A stretch of 64,000 bases of DNA from Beijerinckiaceae bacterium (GCA_027531565.1 JAPZSB010000009.1:62001-126000); one strand, 5' to 3'; counted from the first letter of the stretch, positions 36,267-45,536 are shown. Program-made: numbers and translations. The notes: a model not told the origin generated them from the letters alone.

Positions 36267-37862
36267 TTACTTCACGTCCATTTCATAGGCCCAGATGAAC
36301 TTGTCCATGCGGGGCACCACCGTCACCGAGTTCTTTGCGGCGTAGATGTCCTGCTCGTAATGGATGGGGATCATCGGGATTTCGCGCACGGCGATCTTCG
36401 TGGCTTCCTGCAGGAAGGCGTTGCGCTTGGCGACGTCCGAAGTGGCGTCGGCCTTGTCGATCATGTCGTCGAATTCGGCATTCGAGAACGCCCCGCGATT
36501 GGCCTGACCGTAGCCCTGCTTCTTGTTCCGGCTGTACATCAGCACGGAGTACATGTTGCCGGCGTCGCCCGACGGCGTGTCCCAGCCCGACATGATGAAG
36601 CTCGATTTGTCTGACGGAACACGGATGTAGCCGAAGAAGTTCGAGCGCGGCATCAGGTTGAGGTTCAGCTTGATGTTGATGCGCGAGAGCATGCCCGCAA
36701 GGCCCTGCGCGATCGCCGCGTCATTCACATAGCGGTTGTTCGTCGTATCCAGCGTCATGGTGAAGCCGTTCTCGTAACCCGCTTCCTTCATGAGGCTGCG
36801 GGCCTTTTCGAGATCGAACGGATAGACCTTCCGGAAATCGAGACCCGGAACATAACCGAGATGCGAGGAGGGCACATACTGGTCGCTGGGCGTCGAGAAG
36901 TTGTTCATGATCGCCGTGCGGATCGCATCGACATTGATCGCGCGGACGATGGCCTCGCGCACGCGCCGGTCCTGCATCGGGTTCTTCGGCAGGTCGATGG
37001 TGGGAGACTTGTCGCGCGTATCGAGCGCGATGACGAGGTTCAGCAGGCTGGGCCGCGTCACCACCTTGAAGTTCGGATTGGCCTGGACTCCCGCAACGTC
37101 ACGCACCGAGAGATCCTGGATCACGTCCACGCCACCGGTCAGCAGGGCAGCGGTCCGCGTCGCCGGGTTGGTGATGGGCTTGAAAACGACCGTGTCGATC
37201 TTCGGCTTGCCGCGCCAGTAATCGGCGAAGGCTTCCATTTCGATCCGGTCTTCCTTGATCCACTGCTTCAGCTTGTAGGGGCCGGTCCCCATCGGCTTCA
37301 GGCCCATCTGCTCGTCGCCGATGGCCTTGCTGTATTTCTCGCTGACGATCAGGACCTCGGCGAGGGCCATGTGGAGCACGGCGAAGGGCTTCGGTGTCTT
37401 GAACTCGACCGTGTAGTCATCGATCGCCCGTGCAGACGCGATGTTCGCGACAAAGCTCGCCATCAGCGCCTTCTTGAGGCGCTCGACCGTATAGACCACA
37501 TCCGAGGCCTTGAGCTCATCGCCGTTATGGAACTTCACGCCCCGGCGCAGCTTGAACACCCAGGTCGTGTCGTCGACGATCTGCCAGCTCTCCGCAAGGC
37601 CGGGCTTGAATTCCAGCTCCGGCGTGCGCGTCACCAGCGCATCGTAGAAATGGTAGAACATGATGTTGCCGGTCAGTTCGTTCGCGGCATGCGGATCGAG
37701 GATGACGGCATCGGCGGTGAGCGCGATGGTCACCGACTTGTTCTGCGCCTGCGCGAGCCCGGGCATGGCGAGGCCTGTCGCCATCGCGAGAGCCAATGTC
37801 AGGCGCCGCGACAGGAAGGGTCCGGATTGTCCGCTTTGGCGGTTGGTGCGACCTTCGGTCAT
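36267..37862 (-). CDS. Peptide/nickel-type ABC substrate-binding protein (exported)
   Basis: 531-aa periplasmic binding protein with an N-terminal export signal (basic region, then RRLTLALAMATGLAMPGLAQAQ) and the DppA/OppA-type fold (SWQIVDDTTWVFKLRRGVKF, MGTGPYKLKQW, LPKNPMQDRRVREAIVRAIN). It provides the ligand specificity for the DppBCDF-type importer downstream. A peptide or amide-like substrate from the same pathway as the hydantoinase-like enzyme is likely, but this is inference from context. Confidence 0.92.
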   Translation of the reverse strand: MTEGRTNRQSGQSGPFLSRRLTLALAMATGLAMPGLAQAQNKSVTIALTADAVILDPHAANELTGNIMFYHFYDALVTRTPELEFKPGLAESWQIVDDTTWVFKLRRGVKFHNGDELKASDVVYTVERLKKALMASFVANIASARAIDDYTVEFKTPKPFAVLHMALAEVLIVSEKYSKAIGDEQMGLKPMGTGPYKLKQWIKEDRIEMEAFADYWRGKPKIDTVVFKPITNPATRTAALLTGGVDVIQDLSVRDVAGVQANPNFKVVTRPSLLNLVIALDTRDKSPTIDLPKNPMQDRRVREAIVRAINVDAIRTAIMNNFSTPSDQYVPSSHLGYVPGLDFRKVYPFDLEKARSLMKEAGYENGFTMTLDTTNNRYVNDAAIAQGLAGMLSRINIKLNLNLMPRSNFFGYIRVPSDKSSFIMSGWDTPSGDAGNMYSVLMYSRNKKQGYGQANRGAFSNAEFDDMIDKADATSDVAKRNAFLQEATKIAVREIPMIPIHYEQDIYAAKNSVTVVPRMDKFIWAYEMDVK

Positions 37863-37897
37863 CAGGCTTCTCCGTCAGTTTTGGGGATCAGGGTTTT

Positions 37898-38293
37898 TCA
37901 GGCGAGCGCAGACTGGATTTCGAGCTGGTAGCCCTCGGGATCGTTGAAGATGAAGGCGCGGATCTTCAGCTCTTCATTGCTGCGCGGCCCGCGCAGGATC
38001 TCGATGCCCTGACCCTTGATGTATTCGGCCCAGGCATCGACATCGGCAACGCGCATGCAGATCTGCACCGGCTTGATCGGATTGGCGCGGTGGCTGCCGC
38101 GCGTCTCGTCCACGAGGCCGACATAGCCGTTCGGCGTGACGCGATAGATTTTCGACCAGCCCTGATCGATTTCGAGCTTCAGGCCCATCACGTCTTCATA
38201 GAAGCGCATGGCTGCGGGCAGATCGACATAATAGAGGAAAGTGATCAGCTTTTCCGTGGCTTCGAAGGGCGGGCGGGGCGATTTTGCGGTCAT
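37898..38293 (-). CDS. VOC-family (glyoxalase/dioxygenase fold) protein
   Basis: 131-aa protein with one vicinal-oxygen-chelate domain: LITFLYYVDLPAAMRFYEDVMG at the start and AFIFNDPEGYQLEIQ at the end. The metal-ligand Glu near the C-terminus is present. It is the first gene of the leftward operon VOC-binding protein-permeases-ATPases-second binding protein. Substrates of the family range from glyoxal adducts to ring compounds, so no function is assigned. Confidence 0.85.
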   Translation of the reverse strand: MTAKSPRPPFEATEKLITFLYYVDLPAAMRFYEDVMGLKLEIDQGWSKIYRVTPNGYVGLVDETRGSHRANPIKPVQICMRVADVDAWAEYIKGQGIEILRGPRSNEELKIRAFIFNDPEGYQLEIQSALA

Positions 38294-38372
38294 TGTTCCT
38301 CGGGCGCCGGGGGCGTTCGGAAGGGGATGGAAGGCCTGGCCAACTGCCGGCTTCGCCTCGGCATCGACCTGT

Positions 38373-38389
38373 TGTATCGATGGTATACA
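38373..38389. promoter_or_regulatory. Candidate GntR/FCD operator upstream of the VOC-ABC operon
   Basis: TGTAT-N7-ATACA dyad with core GTATAC, about 80 bases before the VOC start. It shares the GTATACA core with 28065-28081 on the opposite strand, so one FCD regulator (27160-27867) may control both units. Confidence 0.5.
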
Positions 38390-38490
38390 CCATGTATTTC
38401 ATCGTCAACACGCTGGCGAGCGCATCCATGCGGCACGGTCAGGGGAGGGCACCGGTTGTCGCTGAAGGGAAGGGCGGCCAGCCGGACGGG

Positions 38491-38706
38491 ATGAGCAACG
38501 CCCGCATTGTCCGGTGCTTCGAGACCGGCCCCGAGATCATCTCTTTCGCGGACCCTCGGTGCAACCTCGAGCAGCAACGCTCATTCGGTCCGGCATTCGG
38601 GCAAAGACGAGCCGCCGCACTCACCGAGGGCTTCAATGCTGCGCGGTCTGATCCATGCCTCGCCAGGGCGCTTTGCAGGACTCCGCTCGCTTCATCGGAC
38701 AGCACC
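38491..38706 (+). repeat. Dispersed repeat, long form, copy D
   Basis: Starts ATGAGCAACGCCCGCATT (module 1, matching 12773-12828 at about 43 of 56 bases). It continues with about 90 bases absent from the short copies and ends with module 2 (38641-38706: GCGCGGTCTGATCCATGCC to GGACAGCACC). Copies A, B and C look like internally deleted versions of this form. Confidence 0.75.
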
Positions 38707-38724
38707 CAACCGACTGCGCCTGGG

Positions 38725-38786
38725 CATTGCAAAAAGCATGCGCCTGCGTCGCGAATTGCAATGACAATCGTTGCAATTTGCAAATC
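38725..38786. promoter_or_regulatory. Cluster of TTGCAA motifs upstream of the signalling operon
   Basis: CATTGCAAAAAGCA (38725-38738), GCGAATTGCAATGAC (38751-38765) and TTGCAATTTGCAAATCG (38771-38787) stand close together, ending about 100 bases before the start at 38885. The first is nearly the same as AATTGCAAAAAGCA at 61397-61410 in the exopolysaccharide locus; the third shares TTGCAAATCG with the repeats at 46408-46464. Confidence 0.55.
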
Positions 38787-38884
38787 GAGACGGGTTTACC
38801 CATGCTCTTTCGTGTTCGCCGCGGCATCTGGACGCGCCCGGTTCTTGCAGGGGGCACAGGGCATTGTGACGCAGGAGGTAGAAG

Positions 38885-39391
38885 ATGCGCATGCTAAAGG
38901 CCCTGATCGTGACGGGAATGATGGTGATGGGCCTCGGGATGGCTCAGGCGCAGGGACTCGCCGCGCCCAAAGGCGAGGTGATCCTGTCGGTGACCGGCAA
39001 GGTGAAGACGACCAATCAGGCCGGACGCGCCGATTTCGACCGCGACATGCTCGTCGCGCTTGGTGTCCGGCAGACCAAGACCCGACATTCATGGGCGGAT
39101 GGCGTAACGACCTTCGAGGGCGTTTCCCTTGCCGATCTCCTTGATGCCGTGGGCGCGCAGGGCACGAAGATCCGCGCGGTGGCAATCAACAACTACGCCG
39201 TTGAACTCGATGTGGCCGAAGTCCGGAAATATCCGGTCATCCTCGCCATGAAGGCCGACGGCCAGGAACTGCGTCGTCGGGATCGGGGCCCGCTCTGGGT
39301 GGTCTACCCGCGCGACAGCTTCCCGGAACTGGCGGACGAGAAGCACAACTTCAAGTGGATCTGGCAGCTCCGGAGTCTCGAGATCCAGTAA
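38885..39391 (+). CDS. Periplasmic molybdopterin-binding-fold protein lacking cysteine
   Basis: 168-aa exported protein with signal peptide (MRMLKALIVTGMMVMGLGMAQAQ) and a sulfite-oxidase-type oxidoreductase fold (ILSVTGKV, FEGVSLADLLDAVGAQGTKI, WVVYPRD). AGGAGG lies at the proper distance before ATG 38885. The protein contains no cysteine at all, so the cysteine that ligates molybdenum in the sulfite oxidase family is missing and catalysis is unlikely. It is followed after 34 bases by a hybrid sensor kinase; a role as ligand-binding partner of that sensor is a reasonable inference. Confidence 0.82.
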   Translation: MRMLKALIVTGMMVMGLGMAQAQGLAAPKGEVILSVTGKVKTTNQAGRADFDRDMLVALGVRQTKTRHSWADGVTTFEGVSLADLLDAVGAQGTKIRAVAINNYAVELDVAEVRKYPVILAMKADGQELRRRDRGPLWVVYPRDSFPELADEKHNFKWIWQLRSLEIQ

Positions 39392-39425
39392 GGCTTCCTT
39401 TTCGCCTTCCGTCTAGAGTCCGGGC

Positions 39426-42400
39426 ATGGTCCTCGATCCTCCCCGTTCGAACCGCAGGGTTCGCGTGCTGGTCGCCGCTCTTGTGGCGGCCTTCATCGTC
39501 ATGACGGGGCTGGCGGTCTCGCGCTATCACAGCATCGAGCGTCGGCTGGACTACGCCATCTCCGAAAACGTGCTCTGGGCCGCCGCCCAGACAGAAATCG
39601 AACTGCATCATTTCCTGAGCGCGCTGACCGAGATGGCTGACCAGCCCGGTCCCGCAAGCAAAGCCAGACTGGAAGAACGGTTCGACCTGCTCTGGAGCCG
39701 CGTGGCCCTGTACCAGGCCGGCGTCCTTGCCAGGACGCTCGACAAGCGGCCTGGCTTGCGCGACAGGGTGGCCGGGCTCAAGGCGGATCTCGTCCGGACC
39801 GATCCCGAATTGCAGCAGCCGCTGACGCCGGAGACGATCCGTGCCATTCGCGCCCGGATGCAGCAGCATATCGCGCCGATGCGCGACATCACGACTGCCG
39901 CACTGGAAACCGACCGGCTCGAGCGGCAGGACATCGTCGCCACACAGGTGGCGATCAAGGGCGAGTTGGCCCTGCTCGTCGCGGGGTTCCTGATCACCAT
40001 CGGTGGCGTTGTCATCTATCTGATGCGCGCCGAGCGCCGGGCCAGCCACCTGCTGCGGCAGGCCGTGGCGGCCCGCAAGGAGGCCGATGCTGCATGGTGG
40101 CAGCTTGACGAGGCGATCGAGAACATCAACGAGGGCTTCGTCCTTTATGATTCCGAAGACCGGCTCGTCCGGTGCAACCGGAAGTATCGCGAGCTCTATG
40201 CCCTTTCCGCCGACAAGCTGCGCCCGGGGGTGTCCTTCGAGGAGATTTTGCGCTTTGGCGTGGATAATGGCCAGATTCCGTCGGCCAAGGATGATCCGGA
40301 AGGCTGGATCGCCGAACGTCTGGCGCGTCACCGCAATCCCTCTGCGCCGTTCGAGCAGGCGCTCGGCGACGGGCGCTGGCTCATGGTTTCCGACCGGATC
40401 ACAAGCAACGGCGCGCGTGTCGGCATCCGGACCGACATTACCGACCTCAAGAAGCATCTCGCCGATCTCGAGGCCGCGCGCGAGAACATGCGCCGGCAGG
40501 CCGAGCGGATGGCGGATCTGGCCGAGGAGAACAAGCGGGCACGTGAAGTGCTGCGCGATGCGATCGAGAGCATCGGCGAGGGCTTCGTCCTGTACGATTC
40601 CGATGACCGGCTGGTCCTGTGCAATTCACGCTACCGCTCGTTCTTCAGCGAAGTCGCGCCTGCCATCCGGAAGGGTCTGCTCTTCGACGATTTCCTGCGC
40701 AAGGCTGTCGAGACCGGCGCCCTCCCTGTCGAAGGCGATGTGGAGGAGGCGATCCAGTTGCGCAAACGGCGGCGCCGCCAGCGCAAGGAAGCCACGTTTG
40801 TCGAGCAACTCGGCGATGGCCGCTGGCTGCAGGTCTCCAACCGCCTGACCGCCACGCTGGGCGTGGTGACGGTCTTCAATGACATCACCGAACTGAAATC
40901 GCGCGAGCTGGCACTGATGGCGGCGCGGGCGGATCTCGAGGCTCAGGCAGAAGGGATGCGTTCCCTGATGGAAGTTGCCGAGGCGGCAAACCGCGCCAAG
41001 TCGGATTTCCTTGCCATGATCAGTCACGAGATCCGGACGCCGATGAATGCCATTCTCGGCTTGTCCAGCCTGCTCGAGGAAACCAGGCTGGATTCCGAGC
41101 AAGCCCGCTTCGTCGACGGCATCGGAGAATCCGGTGTCCATCTTCTCGAACTGATCAACAATATCCTCGATTTTTCGAGGCTCGAGGCCGGCAAGGTCGA
41201 GATGACGCCTGTCCCGTGCGAGATCCGCGCGGTGGTGGGTGCTGTCGAACAGATGCTGGGTGTGCTGGCCCGGAACAAAGGGCTGGAACTCTCCGCGAGC
41301 GTGACGGAGGACGTGCCGCAGCACGTCCAGCTCGACCCGGGTCATCTCCGCCAGGTCCTGATCAACCTGATGGGCAATGCCGTCAAGTTCACGCCGTCCG
41401 GCTCCGTTCGCTTGCAGGTCGAGGCCCGGCCATCGGCCCAGGCCGGAATGGTCACACTGCATTTCAGCATCTCCGATACCGGGATCGGCATCCCCGAAGC
41501 ACTGCGCCCGACCATCTTCGAGCCTTTCGAGCGCGCGCGCCTGCCGGACAGCCAGAAGGCAGCCGGCACCGGTCTCGGCCTCGCCATTACCCGACGGCTT
41601 GTCACCGAGATGGGTGGCGAGATCCGCCTTCTGCCTCGGCAAGAGGGCGGCACAACCTTCACTTTCGACCTCATGGTCCCGGTCGTCGAGGCGCCGGCCC
41701 GCAGCGAGGCACGCCGGAACGATCGCAGCGCCTCTGTTCCGGCCTTGCGCCGGATGCGGATCCTTGTCGCCGAGGATACGCCGGCAAGCCGCCTTGTCAT
41801 CCAGACCATGCTGGAAAAGCGCGGCCATGAGGTCGTCGCCACCGAGGATGGCTGCATGGCCTTGGTCGAAGCCGGCAAGGGCGGGTTCGACCTCGCCCTG
41901 TTCGATATCCAGATGCCGGGCATGACCGGCTACGAGACCGTCGCCCGCCTCCGCGCAATTCCCGGACCGATGGGCCGCATGCCCGCAGTCGCCCTGTCTG
42001 CGCAGGCCTTCCAGACTGACCGGCAGAAAGCCTTCGAGTCGGGATTCGACGATCACCTGGCCAAGCCGATCCGGCCAGCCGAACTGAACGACCTGCTGGA
42101 CCGCGTTGTGCAGGGCCTTGTCGGCCGCCCGCCACGCGAAGCCGAACCCGAGGAGGTGCCCATGGGTGTCGACCTGTCGCAGGAACCGCTGCCTGCCGAC
42201 TGGCATGAGGATGAACATGACCCGCTCGGCGAGCTGGAAGCGCTCTGCACGCCGGATATCTTCCGCCCGCTTCTGGAAACCGCGATCGAGAATATCCGGG
42301 AGGAATCAGAAAGGCTTGCTGCCGCCCGGGCTTCGGGAGACGACATTCAGCTACGCCGCGCCGCGCACAAGCTGGTCGGTATTCTTGGCCAGTATCACAG

Positions 42401-42539
42401 TCTTCGTGCCGGCCAGATCGCCGGCGCTGTCGAGATCGCCGAAGCTGCCGAGCTGGGCTCAAGGCTGGCTGCACTCGAAGCTGTGAACCGGACAGTTCTC
42501 AAGGGGCTCGAGGAGCGCCTGAACCGACTTGCCGCTTGA
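39426..42539 (+). CDS. Hybrid sensor histidine kinase with PAS domains, receiver and Hpt
   Basis: 1037-aa inner-membrane phosphorelay protein. First helix about residues 12-30, periplasmic sensor region to about 180, second helix about 180-203. Two PAS-type domains follow (AIENINEGFVLYDSEDR and AIESIGEGFVLYDSDDR, near-duplicates). The kinase core has His534 (MISHEIRTPMN), then the ATPase domain with GTGLGLAI, a receiver with Asp827 (LFDIQMPG), and a C-terminal Hpt domain with His981 (AAHKLVG). All phosphotransfer residues are present. It is encoded between a periplasmic partner and an NtrC-type regulator, which is probably the final phospho-acceptor. Confidence 0.95.
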   Translation: MVLDPPRSNRRVRVLVAALVAAFIVMTGLAVSRYHSIERRLDYAISENVLWAAAQTEIELHHFLSALTEMADQPGPASKARLEERFDLLWSRVALYQAGVLARTLDKRPGLRDRVAGLKADLVRTDPELQQPLTPETIRAIRARMQQHIAPMRDITTAALETDRLERQDIVATQVAIKGELALLVAGFLITIGGVVIYLMRAERRASHLLRQAVAARKEADAAWWQLDEAIENINEGFVLYDSEDRLVRCNRKYRELYALSADKLRPGVSFEEILRFGVDNGQIPSAKDDPEGWIAERLARHRNPSAPFEQALGDGRWLMVSDRITSNGARVGIRTDITDLKKHLADLEAARENMRRQAERMADLAEENKRAREVLRDAIESIGEGFVLYDSDDRLVLCNSRYRSFFSEVAPAIRKGLLFDDFLRKAVETGALPVEGDVEEAIQLRKRRRRQRKEATFVEQLGDGRWLQVSNRLTATLGVVTVFNDITELKSRELALMAARADLEAQAEGMRSLMEVAEAANRAKSDFLAMISHEIRTPMNAILGLSSLLEETRLDSEQARFVDGIGESGVHLLELINNILDFSRLEAGKVEMTPVPCEIRAVVGAVEQMLGVLARNKGLELSASVTEDVPQHVQLDPGHLRQVLINLMGNAVKFTPSGSVRLQVEARPSAQAGMVTLHFSISDTGIGIPEALRPTIFEPFERARLPDSQKAAGTGLGLAITRRLVTEMGGEIRLLPRQEGGTTFTFDLMVPVVEAPARSEARRNDRSASVPALRRMRILVAEDTPASRLVIQTMLEKRGHEVVATEDGCMALVEAGKGGFDLALFDIQMPGMTGYETVARLRAIPGPMGRMPAVALSAQAFQTDRQKAFESGFDDHLAKPIRPAELNDLLDRVVQGLVGRPPREAEPEEVPMGVDLSQEPLPADWHEDEHDPLGELEALCTPDIFRPLLETAIENIREESERLAAARASGDDIQLRRAAHKLVGILGQYHSLRAGQIAGAVEIAEAAELGSRLAALEAVNRTVLKGLEERLNRLAA

Positions 42540-42650
42540 GGGCCTGCCTTGAGACGTCTCGTCTGCCAGCGCTGGATTGCCTTGAGCCAGACAACGGAAT
42601 CACAAGCATTTTGCCTTAGACAGGACCGTGATTTCTAGGAGAGGGCGGTT

Positions 42651-44084
42651 TTGTCCAAGAACGCGAAGGTCCTGATCGTCGAGGATTCAACCTCCCTTGG
42701 CGAGGCCTACAAGGCCATGCTGCTGGGTGACGACCATCAGGTCGAACTCGTCACCCGTGTCGACGAGGCGCTGGCGCGGCTTGAGGGCTTCCTTCCGACC
42801 GTGCTCCTGGTCGATGTGAACCTGCCGGATCGCAATGGCCTCGAGATTCTCCAGCATGTCCGGCAGAAGCAGATGCCGGTCGAGGTCGTCATGATGACGG
42901 CGCAGGGCTCCGTCCAGCTTGCGGTCGAGGCGATGCGGCAGGGTGCCTTCGATTTTGTCATGAAGCCCTTCTCGCCGGATCGCCTCCGCGTGACGGTGCG
43001 GAACGCCCATGAACGGCGCAGCCTTGCCAATACCATTGCCGCGATTTCGGAATCCTTCGATCGCGAGCGTTTCGCCAGCTTTATCGGGCGCTCACTGCCG
43101 ATGCAGGCGACCTATCGCATCATCCAGAGCGCGGCCTCGTCGAATGCCACGGTCTTTGTTACCGGCGAGAGCGGCACCGGCAAGGAGCTCTGCGCCGATG
43201 CGCTGCACCGCTTGAGCCGGCGCGCCAAGGCCCCCTTCGTGGCCATCAATTGCGCCGCCATCCCGCGCGATATGCTGGAAAGCGAGATTTTCGGCCATGC
43301 CAAGGGCGCCTTTACCGGCGCTGTCGCGGATCGCAAGGGCGCTGTCCTGCAGGCCAATGGCGGCACGCTCTTCCTCGACGAGATCTGCGAGATGGATCTC
43401 TCGCTGCAGGCCAAGATGCTCCGTTTCCTGCAGACCATGACGGTGCAGCGCGTCGGCGAGGACCAGGTCCGCCCGGTCGATATCCGCATCGTCTGCGCAA
43501 CGAACCGTGATCCGCAGGCCGAAGTGGCGGCCGGGCGCTTCCGCGAGGACCTGTTCTACCGCCTGCATGTCGTGCCGGTCGAATTGCCGCCCTTGCGCGA
43601 GCGCGAGGATGACGTCCTGCTCATCGCGCGTGATTTCCTCGCCCGTTTCGCCAAGGAAGACGGCAAGGTCTTCACCGGGTTCAGCCCGGATGTGGAGCTG
43701 GCATTCCGGAACTATTCCTGGCCTGGCAATGTCCGGCAGCTCCAGAACGTGATCCGCAATATCGTGGTGCTGAGCCAGGGGCCGATGGTCGAACTGCCTG
43801 ACCTTCCGCGTGAGGTCCTGCCGTCCTGGTCAACGCCCCGGCCCATGGCCAGCCTGGCGCCGCAGGCGGCTGCCACGCCGCCCATGTCGTCGCCGCCCAT
43901 GTCGCCGCCTGTCGCCGAGGCGGCGCCGGGCGTGATCGAACCGCTGGAATCCACGATCCGCCGCGCCATCGAGGCGGCCATCGCGCAATGTGGAGGCTCC
44001 GTGCCCCGGGCCGCTGCCGCGCTCGATGTCGCGCCATCGACACTGTATCGCCGGCTGCAGGCCTGGGAGAACGGTGAGGCGTGA
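42651..44084 (+). CDS. NtrC-type sigma-54-dependent response regulator
   Basis: 477-aa activator. Receiver domain with Asp55 (LLVDVNLPDRNG); AAA+ domain with Walker A GESGTGKE, the sigma-54 contact motif GAFTGA, Walker B GGTLFLDEI and ATNRDP; a proline/methionine-rich linker (about 395-425); and a Fis-type helix-turn-helix (GGSVPRAAAALDVAPSTLYRRL). Translation starts with TTG at 42651 behind AGGAGAGGG. It follows the hybrid kinase by 111 bases. It should activate promoters using sigma-54; I found no clear -24/-12 element upstream of the neighbouring operons. The stop is three bases from the stop of the convergent Wzz gene. Confidence 0.94.
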   Translation: MSKNAKVLIVEDSTSLGEAYKAMLLGDDHQVELVTRVDEALARLEGFLPTVLLVDVNLPDRNGLEILQHVRQKQMPVEVVMMTAQGSVQLAVEAMRQGAFDFVMKPFSPDRLRVTVRNAHERRSLANTIAAISESFDRERFASFIGRSLPMQATYRIIQSAASSNATVFVTGESGTGKELCADALHRLSRRAKAPFVAINCAAIPRDMLESEIFGHAKGAFTGAVADRKGAVLQANGGTLFLDEICEMDLSLQAKMLRFLQTMTVQRVGEDQVRPVDIRIVCATNRDPQAEVAAGRFREDLFYRLHVVPVELPPLREREDDVLLIARDFLARFAKEDGKVFTGFSPDVELAFRNYSWPGNVRQLQNVIRNIVVLSQGPMVELPDLPREVLPSWSTPRPMASLAPQAAATPPMSSPPMSPPVAEAAPGVIEPLESTIRRAIEAAIAQCGGSVPRAAAALDVAPSTLYRRLQAWENGEA

Positions 44085-44087
44085 GCC

Positions 44088-45536
44088 CTACCAGATGGCC
44101 GCCGTCTTCGGCGGCACCCGGCCCAATACCGGCAGTCCCGATTCCTTGGTGAAATCCTCTTCCGATCGAAGGCGCTGGTCGGCGAATTCGGTGATCGCCG
44201 CGAGTCCGAGGCCGAGCACGATCCCGCCGACAAACCCCGCCAGCAGGAAGATCAGCAGGCCGGGTCCGACTGGGATGGTCGGTGCTGAGGGCGGATCGAT
44301 GATCTTGATCCGCTCCGGCGCCTCGTAGCGCCCCAGCGCCCCGGTCACGCGGGCCATCTCGCTGCGCTTGAGCAAGGTGTCATACATATCGCGGGCGGCG
44401 GCGATCTCGCGCTCGAGCTGCTGCTGCTCCTGCTCGATCGGGGCGAACGTGCCGATGGTCCGCTGCAGGTCGGCGATCATGCGCCGCAATTCCTGCACGT
44501 CATTCTCGATGGTGACGCGGCGGGCCTGCGCATCCTGCAGCCGTTGCAGCTGCGACATCAGCAGGGTGGTCGGGGGCTTGCCCTCCTCGCCGGTCGCCAT
44601 GTTGGCGGCAATATGCCAGAGCCGGTCGAGATCCATCGATTTCAGCGCCGCGCTGGCATCGAGCAGCGCGACGCGCTCGGCCTGCGTGCGTCGCAGCCGG
44701 CGCTCGGCCCCCTGTACCTCGCTGTGCTCGTCGGTATAGCGGGAGCGAAGCGAGGTCAGCTCGCTCGTCAGCCGGACGATCTCGTCCTCGAGCTTCCCGA
44801 TCACCGGATTGGCCCCGGCGATCCGGCCGCGGATATCCTCGAACCCGGCCTGCGCCGTGGCCAGTTCCATCTCGCGCTCCTGCAGTTTCTGCTGCAATTG
44901 TCCGAGGCGCGTCACGTTGGCGGCATAGAGCGCCGGCAGCTTGTCCGCATTGCGCACCTTGAAGGCCGCGAAATTCTGCTCGGCCCGGGCCAAAGCCTCG
45001 CGCCTTTGGCCAAGCTGGATCTCGAGGAAGTTCTGGCTGGCGACGATCGCACCCTGCTCGGGCGAGACAAGCCGCTCGATGAAGCGGTTGGTGACGGCCG
45101 TCAGGCTCTGCAGGAGGCCGGCCGGGCGGCGGCCGCTGATCTTGATCTCGATCAGGTCCGAGCCGGTCAGCTTGACCGAAATCGCCGCGGAAAGCGTCGC
45201 GATCATGTGCTGGCGCTCGCCTGGCGGGGTTGCGTCGGTGATCTGCCCGGTATCGGTCAGCACCTTGTCGAGCACATGCTGGGAATGGAGCAGCGCGGAC
45301 AGCGCCGGCATGCGATCCTTCACATTGGTCCCGACGGCGAGATCATTGAGGAACGGATTGAGCTTGGCCGGCTCCTGCACAAGCAGGGTCGTGCGGGCCT
45401 CGTAGCGCTTCGGCGCGATCATGCCGCCCGCCAGCGCGAGGAAGGGCATGGCGGCGATCGGCACGCAGATCAGGTAGCGCCGGCGCCATGCCGCCGCCAG
45501 AAGCAGCGCCAGGACCTCGAAAGGGGTGCGGATCAC
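44088..45536 (-). CDS. Wzz/PCP-type polysaccharide chain-length and export protein
   Basis: 482-aa inner-membrane protein of the polysaccharide co-polymerase family. N-terminal helix about residues 23-41, a long periplasmic coiled-coil region (about 150-390, rich in Gln/Glu/Arg heptads), the proline-rich PPSAPTIPVGPG segment and a C-terminal helix about 432-453. The cytoplasmic tyrosine-kinase domain of PCP-2a proteins is absent. It overlaps the lipoprotein gene by four bases. It controls chain length and connects flippase/polymerase with the outer-membrane exporter. Confidence 0.9.
   Translation of the reverse strand: MIRTPFEVLALLLAAAWRRRYLICVPIAAMPFLALAGGMIAPKRYEARTTLLVQEPAKLNPFLNDLAVGTNVKDRMPALSALLHSQHVLDKVLTDTGQITDATPPGERQHMIATLSAAISVKLTGSDLIEIKISGRRPAGLLQSLTAVTNRFIERLVSPEQGAIVASQNFLEIQLGQRREALARAEQNFAAFKVRNADKLPALYAANVTRLGQLQQKLQEREMELATAQAGFEDIRGRIAGANPVIGKLEDEIVRLTSELTSLRSRYTDEHSEVQGAERRLRRTQAERVALLDASAALKSMDLDRLWHIAANMATGEEGKPPTTLLMSQLQRLQDAQARRVTIENDVQELRRMIADLQRTIGTFAPIEQEQQQLEREIAAARDMYDTLLKRSEMARVTGALGRYEAPERIKIIDPPSAPTIPVGPGLLIFLLAGFVGGIVLGLGLAAITEFADQRLRSEEDFTKESGLPVLGRVPPKTAAIW

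Larger units (their letters stand above)
38294..38884. other. Divergent gene-free region with operator, repeat copy D and TTGCAA motifs
   Basis: 591 bases between the VOC operon and the signalling operon. It holds a GTATAC-type site (38373-38389), the long form of the dispersed repeat (38491-38706) and a cluster of TTGCAA motifs (38725-38786) just upstream of the gene at 38885. Confidence 0.7.

Noticed and set aside
40626-42218. 530-codon open frame on the - strand
   Set aside because: Opposite the hybrid kinase, whose domains are intact over the whole stretch.
42540-42650. Sigma-54 promoter before the NtrC-type gene or in the exopolysaccharide upstream regions
   Set aside because: The TTGC words there are not paired with GG ten bases upstream of the GC, so the -24/-12 rule is not met.
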